Below are positions 53,537 to 63,721 of a stretch of DNA of 64,000 nucleotides, in pieces. Source of the DNA: Anaerosphaera aminiphila DSM 21120 (GTDB taxonomy: Bacteria; Bacillota; Clostridia; Tissierellales; Peptoniphilaceae); NCBI RefSeq assembly GCF_900129925.1, contig NZ_FQXI01000006.1, positions 42,975 to 106,974 on the forward strand, written 5' to 3'. The first letter of the stretch is position 1; each line of letters starts with the position of its first letter. The notes below the pieces were generated by a model. That model had not been told where the DNA came from. It ran no database searches and worked only from the letters and a program-made list of their open reading frames with translations. Made by a program: the position numbers and the translations under genes.

Positions 53537-54390
53537 TAGAAGTTAAAAACTTAACACATATATATGGAGAGGGAACTGTATTTGAAAAAAAGGCACTGGA
53601 CAGTGTAAATTTAACTGTAAACGAAAGAGATTTAATTGGATTAATTGGACACACAGGTTCAGGTAAATCCACATTAATACAGCACTTAAACGGACTTATA
53701 AAACCTACTAGCGGAGAGATAGTTGTCGCAGGAAAGACTATTACAGATAAAGTTCCACTAGTGGATATAAGACAAAAAGTAGGACTAGTGTTTCAATATC
53801 CTGAATATCAACTTTTTGAAGAAACTGTTGAAAGAGACATTGCTTTTGGGCCACAAAATCTGGGGCTAAATGCTGAAGAAGTAAAAATAAGAGTGAAAGA
53901 GTCCATGGAACTGGTTGGACTTAACTATGATACATTTAAAGAAAAATCGCCCTTTGAACTTTCAGGGGGACAAAAAAGACGTGTTGCAATAGCCGGTGTA
54001 ATAGCAATGAAGCCCGACGTTTTAATACTGGATGAGCCAACGGCGGGTTTAGACCCAAGAGGTAGAGATGAGATATTTGGAGAAATTAAAAATCTCTATA
54101 AGAATGGAAATATAACTATTATAATAGTCAGCCATAGCATGGAAGACATGGCAAGTATTGCAAATAGGATAGTAGTCATGAGCGATGGCAAAATTGTCAT
54201 GGACGATAAAGCCAGAGAAATATTTAAAAGAGAAGATGAACTTGTAAAGATAGGACTGGGTGTGCCCCAAATAACATCTTTCTTAATAGAGCTTAAAAAA
54301 AGAGGCGCTGACATCAATACAAATTGCATCACTGTTGAAGAGGCAAAAGAAGAGGTTGAAAAATATTTGAGGGGTAGAGAAAATGCTTAA
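53527..54390 (+). CDS. ecfA2: ECF transporter ATPase EcfA2
   Basis: 287 residues. Walker [10 protein letters not shown] near residue 40, [16 protein letters not shown] loop with the Ecf-typical wording, [10 protein letters not shown] signature and [11 protein letters not shown]alker B. It overlaps ecfA1 by ten bases and ecfT by eight, so the three are translated together. Asymmetric ATPase pair for a group II ECF transporter. Confidence 0.95.
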   Translation: MSLIEVKNLTHIYGEGTVFEKKALDSVNLTVNERDLIGLIGHTGSGKSTLIQHLNGLIKPTSGEIVVAGKTITDKVPLVDIRQKVGLVFQYPEYQLFEETVERDIAFGPQNLGLNAEEVKIRVKESMELVGLNYDTFKEKSPFELSGGQKRRVAIAGVIAMKPDVLILDEPTAGLDPRGRDEIFGEIKNLYKNGNITIIIVSHSMEDMASIANRIVVMSDGKIVMDDKAREIFKREDELVKIGLGVPQITSFLIELKKRGADINTNCITVEEAKEEVEKYLRGRENA

Positions 54391-55180
54391 AGACATATCT
54401 GTAGGACAGTATTATCCGGGGGATTCAATTGTTCATAGATTAGATCCAAGGTTAAAGATAATAACAGTACTCATGTATATAGTTACGCTGTTTTTTATTG
54501 ACAGCTACTTGCCATACTTGTTTATATTTATTTATTTAGTACTTGTTATTAAAGTTTCAGGGATTCCCTTTTCTATAATTTTAAGGGGAATGCGTCCTTT
54601 GAGATGGATTATATTAATCACATTTATAATAAACTTGTTGTTTATTAGAGGAGAGGTAATATTTAAAGTTGCCTTTATATCAATATCCAGAGAAGGTGTG
54701 GATACTGCTATAAGAATGGCAATAAGATTGCTATTAATAGTAAGTGGAACCAGTTTATTGACACTTACCACATCTCCAATAGAAATAACTGATGGAATTG
54801 AAGCCCTTTTAAAACCATTAAATAGAATAAAAGTTCCGTCACATGAAATTGCAATGATGATGACAATAGCACTTAGATTTATTCCAACACTAGTTGAAGA
54901 GACAGATAAGATAATGAAAGCTCAAATTGCAAGAGGAGCTGATTTTGAATCTGGAAATATATTAAGGAGGGCGAAAAATTTAGTACCTCTCTTAGTTCCC
55001 CTATTTATAAATTCCCTTAGAAGAGCAGATGAACTTGCAACTGCCATGGAAGCTAGATGTTACCGTGGGGGAGAGGGCAGAACTAAATTTAGAATTTTAG
55101 TACTTGAGAAAAAAGACTATGTGACTTTCATATTAAATATGGCCTTTTTCGTAGTAATTATAGCGTGGAAATATATATGA
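54383..55180 (+). CDS. ecfT: ECF transporter transmembrane component EcfT
   Basis: 265 residues with about five membrane segments. The two coupling Ala-Arg-Gly-type motifs are [10 protein letters not shown] (about 193) and [12 protein letters not shown] (about 223); they contact the ATPases. S components are shared in group II, and ribU of this window is one of them. The stop overlaps truA by four bases (ATGA), linking the transporter to the tRNA pseudouridine synthase gene as in many Firmicutes. Confidence 0.94.
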   Translation: MLKDISVGQYYPGDSIVHRLDPRLKIITVLMYIVTLFFIDSYLPYLFIFIYLVLVIKVSGIPFSIILRGMRPLRWIILITFIINLLFIRGEVIFKVAFISISREGVDTAIRMAIRLLLIVSGTSLLTLTTSPIEITDGIEALLKPLNRIKVPSHEIAMMMTIALRFIPTLVEETDKIMKAQIARGADFESGNILRRAKNLVPLLVPLFINSLRRADELATAMEARCYRGGEGRTKFRILVLEKKDYVTFILNMAFFVVIIAWKYI

Positions 55181-55908
55181 ATATACTTTTGAAAGTTAGC
55201 TATGATGGAACAAAATACCATGGATTTCAAATTCAGCCAAATTTAATAACAGTGGAAGAGGTTTTAAAAAACTCTATTGAAAAAACTGTACATCACAAAG
55301 TAAAATTATATACTGCTGGTAGAACAGATAGAGGAGTTCACGCTATGGGACAATGCGTGAACTTTTATTCGGATACAACTATAGATATTGGAAATTTGCC
55401 AAAGGTTATAAATTACAATCTTCCAGAGGATATTGCAGTTGTGGGAGCAAAATATGCACCTGATGACTTTCACTCCAGATTTTCAGCAAAGGGAAAGCAC
55501 TATAGGTATATTATTTACAGAGGAAAGTACAGAAATCCTCTATATAGAAATAGAGCTTTAAACTTTCCCTATGAACTGGATATTGAAAAGATGCAAAGTT
55601 CATTAAATTACTTAATTGGAGAAAAAAACTACAAGTCTTTTATGGGAAGAGATGCAGTAGTAAAAGATACTATTAGAAGAATAGATAAAATAAAAGTCAT
55701 AGATAAAAAAGAGTTTATATATATTGATTTTTATGGAAAGAGTTTTTTAAAAAATATGATAAGAATTGTAGTGGGAACAGCCATAGAAATTGGAAGAGGA
55801 AAGTATGAACCGGAGTACATGCTGGAGGCGCTAAATAAAGAACATAGAAGAGCTGCGGGGCCGACAGCACCAAGCTATGGACTTTATTTAATGGAAATTT
55901 ATTATTGA
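55177..55908 (+). CDS. truA: tRNA pseudouridine synthase A
   Basis: About 243 residues. Isomerises U38-U40 in the anticodon stem. The catalytic AGRTDRGVHA segment with Asp near residue 51 is clear, and NYNLPEDI and FHSRFSAKGKHYRY follow. ATG 55177 is chosen; the longer frame begins inside ecfT. It ends the ecfA1-A2-T-truA operon. Confidence 0.95.
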   Translation: MNILLKVSYDGTKYHGFQIQPNLITVEEVLKNSIEKTVHHKVKLYTAGRTDRGVHAMGQCVNFYSDTTIDIGNLPKVINYNLPEDIAVVGAKYAPDDFHSRFSAKGKHYRYIIYRGKYRNPLYRNRALNFPYELDIEKMQSSLNYLIGEKNYKSFMGRDAVVKDTIRRIDKIKVIDKKEFIYIDFYGKSFLKNMIRIVVGTAIEIGRGKYEPEYMLEALNKEHRRAAGPTAPSYGLYLMEIYY

Positions 55909-55930
55909 TTTTAGGTGAGTTAAATTAAGC

Positions 55931-55946
55931 TTGTAATTGGTTACAA
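55931..55946. promoter_or_regulatory. 16-bp palindrome before the DUF4153 gene
   Basis: TTGTAATTGGTTACAA has six-base inverted arms around four bases. A second imperfect inverted repeat (AATACAGTGA with TCATTGTATT) follows within 40 bases. It could be an operator or an RNA hairpin. It is shorter than the Rex-type 18-base site, so I do not name a regulator. Confidence 0.35.
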
Positions 55947-56019
55947 TACAGTGACAAGTGGCTTAAACTCATTGTATTATTAAAATATTTAAGTTATTAT
56001 AAATTTAAATGGAGGAAGT

Positions 56020-57840
56020 ATGAAATTAGTTTATAAAATTAAAAATACTTTAAATAAAACTAAATTATCCTTTGAGAGGTTTCCACTACCAATGGCGTGC
56101 ATATTATTAAGTGCGTTGTTTTTTATTTTAGAGATAAAAAACTATTCAAATGTAGATACAGTTAAAGATGCAGTTTTAAATATGTCATATATGAAACTGG
56201 GCTACTTGTTTTTAATTAGTACATTTGTATATATATTTTTAAAAATGCTCAATGAAGGATTAGTTGGTAGTTCAACTACTGTTGAACAGTTAAAGAAAAT
56301 AAGAGTATTAAATATTGCTCTTTATATATTGAGTATACCTTTGCTATATAGTATTTACAGACTTTTTATTTCGGAAGATCAAAGACTGTTTTTATATGAA
56401 AATTTCTATGGATATTTCGGACTACTATTGTTTTTTATAGTCAGCTCCTTTTATATATCTAAGGCATTTTTTCATAAGGACTATGTAGCCTATATGATAA
56501 AAATATTTATGTCAATATGTATATCTGTAAGTTATTCAATTGTGTTATTTTTGGGACTTTGTGCCATTTACTATGCCTGTGAAAAACTCCTTGGAGTTCA
56601 AGTAAATATGAACTTATACGCATATACAGCTATTGTAGTATTTTTGCCCTTTAATTTGGGTGTGTACTTGGCAAATATTCCAAGTGCCAGAGAATCATTT
56701 AACAACTACAATCTCACTAGAGCTGTAAAAGTTTTAATAACTTATATTTTAATTCCAATTTTTTCAATATATCTCATTATTTTATATTTATATTTTGGCA
56801 AGATGTTATTAAATAAAACATTGTTTAAAGGAATGGTTACAAGCCTTGTGCTGTGGTATTCTATTTTTTCTGTGGGATTTTTATTTGTCTTGGGAATGAT
56901 AAAAGACAGCAGTTTCATAAAAACCTTTAAAAAGCTATTTCCAATTGCAATGTTGCCTGTATTATTTGTAATGTTTATATCTATAGGACTTAGGATAAAT
57001 CAATATGGATTTACTGAAAATAGATATTTTGTAGTGGTTACAGGAATATTTGTAGCGGTGACTATGATATACTATATATTTCTTGATGAGGGCTCTTATA
57101 TAACTGTGCCAATATTCTTAAGTTTTTTAATACTGGTTTCTACAGTAGGACCTATATCAGCTTACAGTATATCCAGGAATAGTCAAAACAGCCGTTTTGA
57201 GAAAGTACTTGTAAAAAATAACATGATTAAGGGAAATAAAATTCTAGGGAATACAAATGTATCAAAGGAAGATCGAGAAACCATAGTTGATATAGTGACC
57301 TATATGTTTAACAATCACAGACCTTGGGAGTTGAAATATATACCAAAGGACTTTGAACTGGTAGAAGAGGATTTTGAAGAAGTGTTTGGATTTAAACCTG
57401 ATGTCAACAGTGATGAAATCACATCTACAAATTACTATTTTGAACACAATAAAGCTTTAGATATAGATGGATATAGTAAGATAATGTCCTTTTCTGTGGG
57501 AAATGAAATAGAAGAGGAAAATATCAAGACAGTTGGAAACTACAGAGTTAGTGTAAGTGGAGACAATGTTGCAGTAGATTATTTTGATAAGTCAGATGTC
57601 TTTAATCTTACAAATATAAATTCAAAAGAAGTTTTTGATAAAGTTAAGGCACTGGAGAAATCCAAGGGAATAATTGATCCGGAGGACATATCAATAAGTG
57701 GAGTGTCTCATGGAATAAAGTATAAGATAATATTTACAAATTTAAATCAATATGCAGTTACAGAAAAAGACAGAACTTTTAATATGGATTTTTATTTGTT
57801 GGTAAATAATAGCTTATTAATAAGCAAGAACAATCTGTAA
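56020..57840 (+). CDS. DUF4153 membrane protein
   Basis: 606 residues. About eleven membrane segments fill the first 390 residues, and a soluble C-terminal domain (about 400-606) follows, probably extracytoplasmic. The FERFPLPM start and the NLGVYLANIP stretch match DUF4153. The function is unknown. GGAGGAAG precedes the start. It stands as a single gene with its own terminator. Confidence 0.82.
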   Translation: MKLVYKIKNTLNKTKLSFERFPLPMACILLSALFFILEIKNYSNVDTVKDAVLNMSYMKLGYLFLISTFVYIFLKMLNEGLVGSSTTVEQLKKIRVLNIALYILSIPLLYSIYRLFISEDQRLFLYENFYGYFGLLLFFIVSSFYISKAFFHKDYVAYMIKIFMSICISVSYSIVLFLGLCAIYYACEKLLGVQVNMNLYAYTAIVVFLPFNLGVYLANIPSARESFNNYNLTRAVKVLITYILIPIFSIYLIILYLYFGKMLLNKTLFKGMVTSLVLWYSIFSVGFLFVLGMIKDSSFIKTFKKLFPIAMLPVLFVMFISIGLRINQYGFTENRYFVVVTGIFVAVTMIYYIFLDEGSYITVPIFLSFLILVSTVGPISAYSISRNSQNSRFEKVLVKNNMIKGNKILGNTNVSKEDRETIVDIVTYMFNNHRPWELKYIPKDFELVEEDFEEVFGFKPDVNSDEITSTNYYFEHNKALDIDGYSKIMSFSVGNEIEEENIKTVGNYRVSVSGDNVAVDYFDKSDVFNLTNINSKEVFDKVKALEKSKGIIDPEDISISGVSHGIKYKIIFTNLNQYAVTEKDRTFNMDFYLLVNNSLLISKNNL

Positions 57841-57848
57841 TTTAGAAG

Positions 57849-57879
57849 GAGAAGGTTATTGATAACTTTCTCTTTTTTT
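57849..57879 (+). terminator. Terminator after the DUF4153 gene
   Basis: The stem GAGAAGGTTAT / ATAACTTTCTC (11 base pairs with one G-U) has a two-base loop and seven T. Confidence 0.88.
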
Positions 57880-57906
57880 ATGTTAAAATAAGTGTGGAGT
57901 TGTGAT

Positions 57907-58593
57907 ATGAAAAGAGATATTGTACCGGGAACGGATTATATTATTTATCAAAATGAAGAAAATTTTAAATATACAACTGACTCTTTAATACTGAGTTCTT
58001 TTTCACGTCTAAGTGGAAAGTGTGCAGACCTTGGAAGTGGAAATGGACTTTTGTCATTTAGATTAATAGACAGGAGTAGAGTGAGTAGTTTTATAAATGT
58101 GGAGTTCAATGAAGACAGTTATAAATGTTCGTTAAAATCTGTAGAAGAAAATGGTCTCTCAAATAAAATATCCAGTTTAAATATAGACCTAAGGGATATA
58201 AAAAAATATATAGCTCATCAGAGTATAGACAGTGTAATAATGAATCCGCCATATTTTTCAAACAGCTTAGAAAGTGAAGTTGAAGCTATAAGAAATGCAA
58301 GGCATACAGATGAATTGGAAATCTTTATTAATGCATCTGCACATATATTGAAAAATTCAGGAAAATTGTACATGGTAATGACGTCTAGTAGATTAATAGA
58401 TGTAGTTTGCATGTTAAGAGATAGAGGGTTTGAGCCAAAAAAGTTGAGATTTGTAAAAAAAGATAGTAACTCAAGACCTAAAGTAGTATTAATTGAAGCT
58501 GTAAAACAGGGAAAATCACATTTAATAGTTGAAAGAGATTTTTTAATAAATAGTGACGAGTTAAAAAGAGTATATGAAAATAAGGAGATTTAA
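57907..58593 (+). CDS. Class I SAM-dependent methyltransferase, TrmN6-like
   Basis: About 228 residues of the tRNA1(Val) adenine-N6 methyltransferase-like family. A SAM-binding ADLGSGNGLLS loop lies near residue 40, and the catalytic N-P-P-Y motif in MNPPYF near 112 marks an amino-group methylase. The precise substrate is inferred. ATG 57907 is preferred over GTG 57892, because GGAG lies eight bases upstream. rsmI follows at once. This is a common methyltransferase-rsmI pairing. Confidence 0.85.
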   Translation: MKRDIVPGTDYIIYQNEENFKYTTDSLILSSFSRLSGKCADLGSGNGLLSFRLIDRSRVSSFINVEFNEDSYKCSLKSVEENGLSNKISSLNIDLRDIKKYIAHQSIDSVIMNPPYFSNSLESEVEAIRNARHTDELEIFINASAHILKNSGKLYMVMTSSRLIDVVCMLRDRGFEPKKLRFVKKDSNSRPKVVLIEAVKQGKSHLIVERDFLINSDELKRVYENKEI

Positions 58594-59403
58594 ATGATAT
58601 ATTTTTGCCCAACACCTATAGGAAATTTATCTGATATAACAAAGAGAACTTTAGAGGTGCTAAACAGTGTGGATATAATTGCAGCGGAGGACACCAGAAC
58701 CAGTCTTAAACTTTTAAATAACTACAATATAAAAAAGAAATTAATAAGTTACCACAAGTTTAATGAAAGCTCTCAAGCTGAAAATATTGTTGAATTGTCC
58801 AGGGAAAATAATATAGCAATTATTACAGATGCAGGACTTCCGGGGATAAGTGACCCTGGAGAAGTATTAGTAAAAAAGCTAATAGAAGAAGATATTGAAT
58901 TTCAAGTTTTGCCTGGGCCAAATGCAGCTCTTACAGCACTGGTGCTCTCAGGTTTAAATACAGAGCACTTTTTATTTTATGGTTTTTTAAATTCTAAGAG
59001 CTCTGCCAGGAAAAAAGAATTAACTGAACTTGAAAATTTAAAATTCACACTTATATTTTATGAAGCTCCCCACAGGATTGAAAATTTCCTAGCTGACTTA
59101 TATGAAATTTTTGGAGATAGGAGAATTTCTATTTCCAGAGAGCTTACAAAATTATATGAGCAGACATTGAGGGAAAATCTATCTTACTTTGTAGAAAATC
59201 CTGGCTCTATAAAATTAAAAGGTGAATTTGTAGTAGTGGTAGAGGGTAAAAAAGAAGAACAGTTAAATATAGATGTAAAAAATATTTTAACAGAAAAGTT
59301 ACAAAGCGGAATGAAAAAATCGCAGGCAGTGAAGGAAATATCCAAGGAGTACAATATTCCCAAAAACGAAGTTTATAAAGTTAGCTTAGAGGTAGAAGAA
59401 TGA
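58594..59403 (+). CDS. rsmI: 16S rRNA 2'-O-ribose C1402 methyltransferase
   Basis: 269 residues of the tetrapyrrole-methylase fold. The N-terminal TPIGNLSDITKR and AEDTRTS, the TDAGLPGISDPGE loop, and LPGPNAALTALVLSG are all typical of RsmI. It adds the 2'-O-methyl to C1402 in the decoding centre. AAGGAGAT precedes the start. nurA overlaps its stop by four bases. Confidence 0.95.
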   Translation: MIYFCPTPIGNLSDITKRTLEVLNSVDIIAAEDTRTSLKLLNNYNIKKKLISYHKFNESSQAENIVELSRENNIAIITDAGLPGISDPGEVLVKKLIEEDIEFQVLPGPNAALTALVLSGLNTEHFLFYGFLNSKSSARKKELTELENLKFTLIFYEAPHRIENFLADLYEIFGDRRISISRELTKLYEQTLRENLSYFVENPGSIKLKGEFVVVVEGKKEEQLNIDVKNILTEKLQSGMKKSQAVKEISKEYNIPKNEVYKVSLEVEE

Positions 59404-60335
59404 TTGAGGATATTCAAAGGGAAATTGAAAATGTAAATAATCTCTTAAAAAATAAGTATAGAGATTTTTTTTCGCTGGGCAATGAAGAATTTAAGGATAA
59501 GATATTAAATAAAGTAGGGCTCTTTTCTAAACTTAAAAAGTTGGAGGAAGCTCAGCTAAAGAGCTTTGGAGTAGTAGTGGGAGTAGATGGTTCTACAAAT
59601 AGGATGGGAGGAGCATACCCTCACTATATAGATTTATTTCAAGCTCTTGCAAAACCAACAGTCGGGGAAGATTTATATTTAAATGAGTGCAACACTCCAA
59701 TGCTGGACAATTTAAATAAGGGCTCTGAATTTGAAGTTGAAAAGAAGAATAAAATGCTGGCACAAATAGAATTAGATGCTGCAATAAATGCAATAGATCG
59801 TCAAAAGCCATCACTTATAATGATGGATGGAGGGCTAGTTAGATATATACTGGAAGACAACGACAGGTTTAAAGAACTGTCTGAAAAATGTGAGGAGAGA
59901 GGAATAATACTAATTGGAGTAATAGAAGATACTAAGACTAATATTATCTCCAGAGCAAATAGTATAGACAATTCATATTTTGACAGAGAACTGCTATATG
60001 GAAGATTGGAAATAGGAGAACTCTTAGAGGTTCATGATGCATATAATAAAAAGTTTGAATTTGGAATTTCCAGTGCATTTTTGAGAACATCCAGTCTTGC
60101 ATCTGCCATAGGTTTGGATATTCTATCCTCACAAAAAAACTATTTAAAAGACGTGGCAAATTTAGTCTATACACTAACTCCATTTAACTCCAGAGGGATT
60201 CCACTTTGGCTTGACATTGTGGACAAGGAAGTTAGAATAACTGACAGCTTAATAAAAATGATGCTTGAAGAATACTTAGACAGAGATATTTATGAGAGGT
60301 TTTTTGTATCAGAGAGAGATAGGAGAAGTTTATGA
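59400..60335 (+). CDS. NurA domain nuclease
   Basis: 311 residues. NurA motifs: VVGVDGSTN with the metal Asp near residue 61, the LIMMDGGLVRY Asp near 145, and a late Glu/Asp-rich half with a LDIVDKE segment. NurA is a 5'-3' nuclease that works with the HerA translocase at DNA ends in archaea; bacterial homologues are rarer. It is overlapped by rsmI upstream and by herA downstream (four bases each), so it is tightly coupled. No insertion or damage was seen. Confidence 0.85.
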   Translation: MIEDIQREIENVNNLLKNKYRDFFSLGNEEFKDKILNKVGLFSKLKKLEEAQLKSFGVVVGVDGSTNRMGGAYPHYIDLFQALAKPTVGEDLYLNECNTPMLDNLNKGSEFEVEKKNKMLAQIELDAAINAIDRQKPSLIMMDGGLVRYILEDNDRFKELSEKCEERGIILIGVIEDTKTNIISRANSIDNSYFDRELLYGRLEIGELLEVHDAYNKKFEFGISSAFLRTSSLASAIGLDILSSQKNYLKDVANLVYTLTPFNSRGIPLWLDIVDKEVRITDSLIKMMLEEYLDRDIYERFFVSERDRRSL

Positions 60336-62170
60336 AAGTACTTGGAATAACTACTCAACAGGAAGTATTTATAGGTTCAAGAGATAGAAACTTTAGAATA
60401 AATGAATTTTTAATAGTTGAAGATCCGGCTCAAGGTGACTTAATAGGAGAGATAGTAGAGGCGAAGACCTTTAACAGATTTATTCCCTTAGATATGGGCG
60501 GAGACTTTGTAGATTCTTCTGTAATAGAGTCATTGAAGGCAATGGGATATGATGTAAATAACGAAACTATTTACATTGGGAGACTTAGACTTTTAAAAGA
60601 AGCACAGTATCCGGTACTAACCGGAAGTGCAGTGAGAATACCGAAGTTTGAAGAAGTTAGAAGACTTTTAATTCCAACAGAACCCGAAGTGGGACTGGTG
60701 CTTGGAGTAATAAAAAATACAGATGACTTAACTAGAGATATGGATAAAAAATATTCCAACTTGTGTAAGACTTTTGATGAGGGAAATTTTTATGAGCAAA
60801 ATGACATTCCTTATATATTGGATTATAAAGCTATGCATGAGTATCCTCATATAGGAGTATTTGGAGGTTCAGGTTCAGGGAAGAGCTTTGGACTTAGAGT
60901 TGTACTAGAAGAAATTATGCAAAAGGAAATCCCCACAGTTGTACTTGATCCTCACTATGAAATGGATTTTTCTCTGGATTCTCCGGCAAATGACAAGTTT
61001 AAATACAGTGATTCTTTTAAGTGTCTGCAAGTTGGAGTAGATGTGGGAATTAAGTTTGAAGAACTGTCAGTTGGAGATTTAAAAAACTTGCTAAATACGT
61101 CAAGTCAACTTACAGACTCAATGAACAACACTGTGGAAATACTATTTGTAAAGGGCAGCAACTACTACAGCTTTTTTAATAAGATGCAAAACCTAACAGA
61201 AGCTCAAGAAGTAGGTTCAGTTGAAAAAATAGAAGAGAAATTTTTTTATGCAGATAGTGAAGAAGATAAACAAAGGTGGATAGATAGAAAAGACTTATAT
61301 CAAAAATACGATAAGACCTGTCCCAATCAATCAGTTAGAGGAATTATGTGGAGGCTTATAAAACTTTACAATGAGGGGATATTTAACAGAGATATAACTG
61401 AACTTGTAGATGGGATAAAAGCTGGAAAGCTTATGGTAATTCAAGGCTCTACTAGAATGATACAAGTGTTTTCCACATTTTTATTAAATAAACTCTACTA
61501 TAGTAGAAGAGAGTATAGAGAATCAGTTTACAGACATGAAAGCACAGACTTTTTTCCGCCATTTATAATAGTTACAGATGAAGCTCATAATTTCGCTCCA
61601 AAGGGCTATGAAACTCCTTCAAAGTCAATTTTAAAAGAAATTGCACAGGAGGGACGAAAGTACGGTGTGTTTTTAGTCTTGGCAACTCAAAGGCCCACAC
61701 TTTTAGATGAGACAATAACAGCTCAGTTAAATACAAAATTTATATTTAGAACTGTCAGGGCATCGGACATAGATACAATAAGAGAAGAAACCGATATATC
61801 TCCAGATGAGGCAAAGAGGTTGCCATATTTAACTACGGGCGATGTGTTTATATCCTCTGCAAAAGTGGGAAGGACATCTTACGTAAGAATTAGAGCGGCT
61901 CATACTCAGACACCACATAAAGAAAACCCCTTTGACGAATTAAATACAATTAAGTCAAGAGAAAATGAAGACTTCTTAGGATATATTAGGGACTTTATGC
62001 CAATATCAACTTCAGTTGATAGCTTGGAGATAATTCAAAGTATATATGAGAGATATTCAGTAAACTATACAATTGATCAGTTTAATTTAAAGCTTGAAGA
62101 ACTTAAAAAAAGTGGACTAATAGAAGTAGAAGAAACTTTTTTAGGACCTCAGTATAGATTAAAGGAATAG
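60332..62170 (+). CDS. HerA-family DNA translocase ATPase
   Basis: 612 residues. An N-terminal HAS-barrel-like region (about 1-100) precedes a FtsK/HerA RecA-type core: Walker A GGSGSGKS (about 178), Walker B VTDEAHNF (about 415) and an arginine-rich ATQRPT segment. The C-terminal helical region has a short winged segment. It forms hexamers that pump DNA and partner with NurA. It overlaps nurA by four bases. Unlike defence HerA systems, it sits behind core rRNA modification genes, so a housekeeping end-processing role is more likely. Confidence 0.87.
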   Translation: MKVLGITTQQEVFIGSRDRNFRINEFLIVEDPAQGDLIGEIVEAKTFNRFIPLDMGGDFVDSSVIESLKAMGYDVNNETIYIGRLRLLKEAQYPVLTGSAVRIPKFEEVRRLLIPTEPEVGLVLGVIKNTDDLTRDMDKKYSNLCKTFDEGNFYEQNDIPYILDYKAMHEYPHIGVFGGSGSGKSFGLRVVLEEIMQKEIPTVVLDPHYEMDFSLDSPANDKFKYSDSFKCLQVGVDVGIKFEELSVGDLKNLLNTSSQLTDSMNNTVEILFVKGSNYYSFFNKMQNLTEAQEVGSVEKIEEKFFYADSEEDKQRWIDRKDLYQKYDKTCPNQSVRGIMWRLIKLYNEGIFNRDITELVDGIKAGKLMVIQGSTRMIQVFSTFLLNKLYYSRREYRESVYRHESTDFFPPFIIVTDEAHNFAPKGYETPSKSILKEIAQEGRKYGVFLVLATQRPTLLDETITAQLNTKFIFRTVRASDIDTIREETDISPDEAKRLPYLTTGDVFISSAKVGRTSYVRIRAAHTQTPHKENPFDELNTIKSRENEDFLGYIRDFMPISTSVDSLEIIQSIYERYSVNYTIDQFNLKLEELKKSGLIEVEETFLGPQYRLKE

Positions 62171-62210
62171 TGGAATTTATAATGGGAAAGTCTTTGAAAG
62201 GTTCCAAATC

Positions 62211-62239
62211 TTGACTTCTAAAAAATTTGGAAGTAAACT
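62211..62239 (+). promoter_or_regulatory. Possible small-transcript promoter
   Basis: TTGACT (62211-62216) and TAAACT (62234-62239) with 17 bases between, just ahead of a terminator hairpin (62266-62310). It could drive a very short RNA or only be chance in AT-rich DNA. Confidence 0.35.
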
Positions 62240-62265
62240 AAATATATACTTGAAGTTAACAGGTA

Positions 62266-62310
62266 ATAAATGAGCTATTTTTTATGCAGAAGATTGCTCA
62301 TTTTTTATTT
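62266..62310 (+). terminator. Terminator after the herA gene
   Basis: AAATGAGC and GCTCATTT pair across a 20-base loop and are followed by six T. Confidence 0.75.
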
Positions 62311-62366
62311 AACTATAGTGAACTAAAGATAAATTTATATAGTATGCAAACATAAGGAGGGAAATA

Positions 62367-63605
62367 ATGAGTAGTACTAAAATACAAGTAGGTATTGGAT
62401 TTATAACAGGAAGAAAGACATTTTCCGATGTAGTTGGTGCTTATATTAACGCTTGGAAAAGTAATAGTAGTGGCGAGGAGTGTCCAATAGAAGTAAACTT
62501 GTTTGTAGTCACAGACTTTCAATACACAGATACTACAGAAGAAGATTATATAATAAGAGATAAAAATGTTTTAAATTCAATTAATAAAATATATTACTTA
62601 GACAAAGAAGTTATTGATAGAGAAGTGAAATATTTACTTAAAGATGTATTGGATAGTGAAGAAGAGGCAGCATTAATTTTCGGAGACGGCTATGCTAAAA
62701 TGCGCAACCAAATTTTATATTTTGCCAAAAAAGAAAATATGGACTACTTAATATTTTTTGATGATGACGAGTATCCTCTAGCTTGTCTAAAGGAGGGAGA
62801 ACACTTGTTGTGGGCTGGGCAGGATCCAATTTCAACTCACGTAAAGCACTTGCAATCTTCTGATATGACAAATGGATTTCACTGTGGTTATATTTCTCCC
62901 ATTCCAAAAATTGAATATAACGATGTATTTAGAGAAGAAGATTTTAAAAATTTAATAGAATCAGTAAGTAACGATATTTTAAGTTGGGACTCTGTAAAGG
63001 AAGTCTTAGAACAAGATGGGATTACCTATGCACAGAGAGAGAAATTAAATATATACTCTGAAAAAGAAGTTATGGAGGCAAATGGAATGAAGTTTATTTC
63101 AGGTGGCAATCTGGGGTTTAACTTAGATAGTATTCACACACTTTTTCCATTTTATAATCCACCAGGAGCTAGAGGAGAAGATACTTTTTTAAGTACTTGC
63201 TTACAAGACATAACCCTATTTAAAATTCCACTATACACATTTCATGATGGATTTTTATTTTATCCCAATATATTAAAGGGAGCTTTACCTATAGAATTTC
63301 CTCATGCAATTAAGTCTTCTAATCAAATGATAAGTAGATTTAGAAAGGCTCTTATTGGATGGATAAGGTATAAGCCGCTTTTCTTATTTATTACACAGAG
63401 AGATTCCTATGATGAAGAAATTTCTAAAATTTATAGTTCACTGGAAAGTATTTTGCCAAAACTTTGCAAGTATTTCGATGACGATAGATTTTATACAATG
63501 TTATCTGAATTAAATTATTACAATGAGCATGTAGAAGAACACTTTGAAGATTTTAACAATACAAAAAATGTATGGCAAAAACTTATGCACTATTTAGATT
63601 CATAG
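62367..63605 (+). CDS. Putative GT-A type glycosyltransferase
   Basis: 412 residues with no signal peptide. An IGFITGRKTF start, a DDDEYP motif (near 130) like a metal-binding DxD, and a GARGEDTFLST motif near 265-280 fit a GT-A fold glycosyltransferase. Two helical segments follow. I do not recognise an exact family, and its donor and acceptor are unknown. GGAGGG precedes the ATG. A terminator lies after the stop. Confidence 0.6.
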   Translation: MSSTKIQVGIGFITGRKTFSDVVGAYINAWKSNSSGEECPIEVNLFVVTDFQYTDTTEEDYIIRDKNVLNSINKIYYLDKEVIDREVKYLLKDVLDSEEEAALIFGDGYAKMRNQILYFAKKENMDYLIFFDDDEYPLACLKEGEHLLWAGQDPISTHVKHLQSSDMTNGFHCGYISPIPKIEYNDVFREEDFKNLIESVSNDILSWDSVKEVLEQDGITYAQREKLNIYSEKEVMEANGMKFISGGNLGFNLDSIHTLFPFYNPPGARGEDTFLSTCLQDITLFKIPLYTFHDGFLFYPNILKGALPIEFPHAIKSSNQMISRFRKALIGWIRYKPLFLFITQRDSYDEEISKIYSSLESILPKLCKYFDDDRFYTMLSELNYYNEHVEEHFEDFNNTKNVWQKLMHYLDS

Positions 63606-63616
63606 ATAGTATATTT

Positions 63617-63660
63617 TAAGAGATTTTAACTTAAACGTTAAAATCTCTATTATTTTTCTC
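63617..63660 (+). terminator. Intrinsic terminator
   Basis: The 12-base-pair stem AGAGATTTTAAC / GTTAAAATCTCT with a six-base loop is followed by a T-rich stretch. Confidence 0.8.
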
Positions 63661-63721
63661 TATTTTTATAAAGTTTAGTACATGATAGATTGTAAAATTA
63701 AATGCGACACCTAAAATAAAA

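Noticed and set aside
60332..62170. HerA-type phage defence system
   Set aside because: Partner is NurA and the genes are fused into a core rRNA-modification operon, with no Sir2, DUF4297 or toxin partner.
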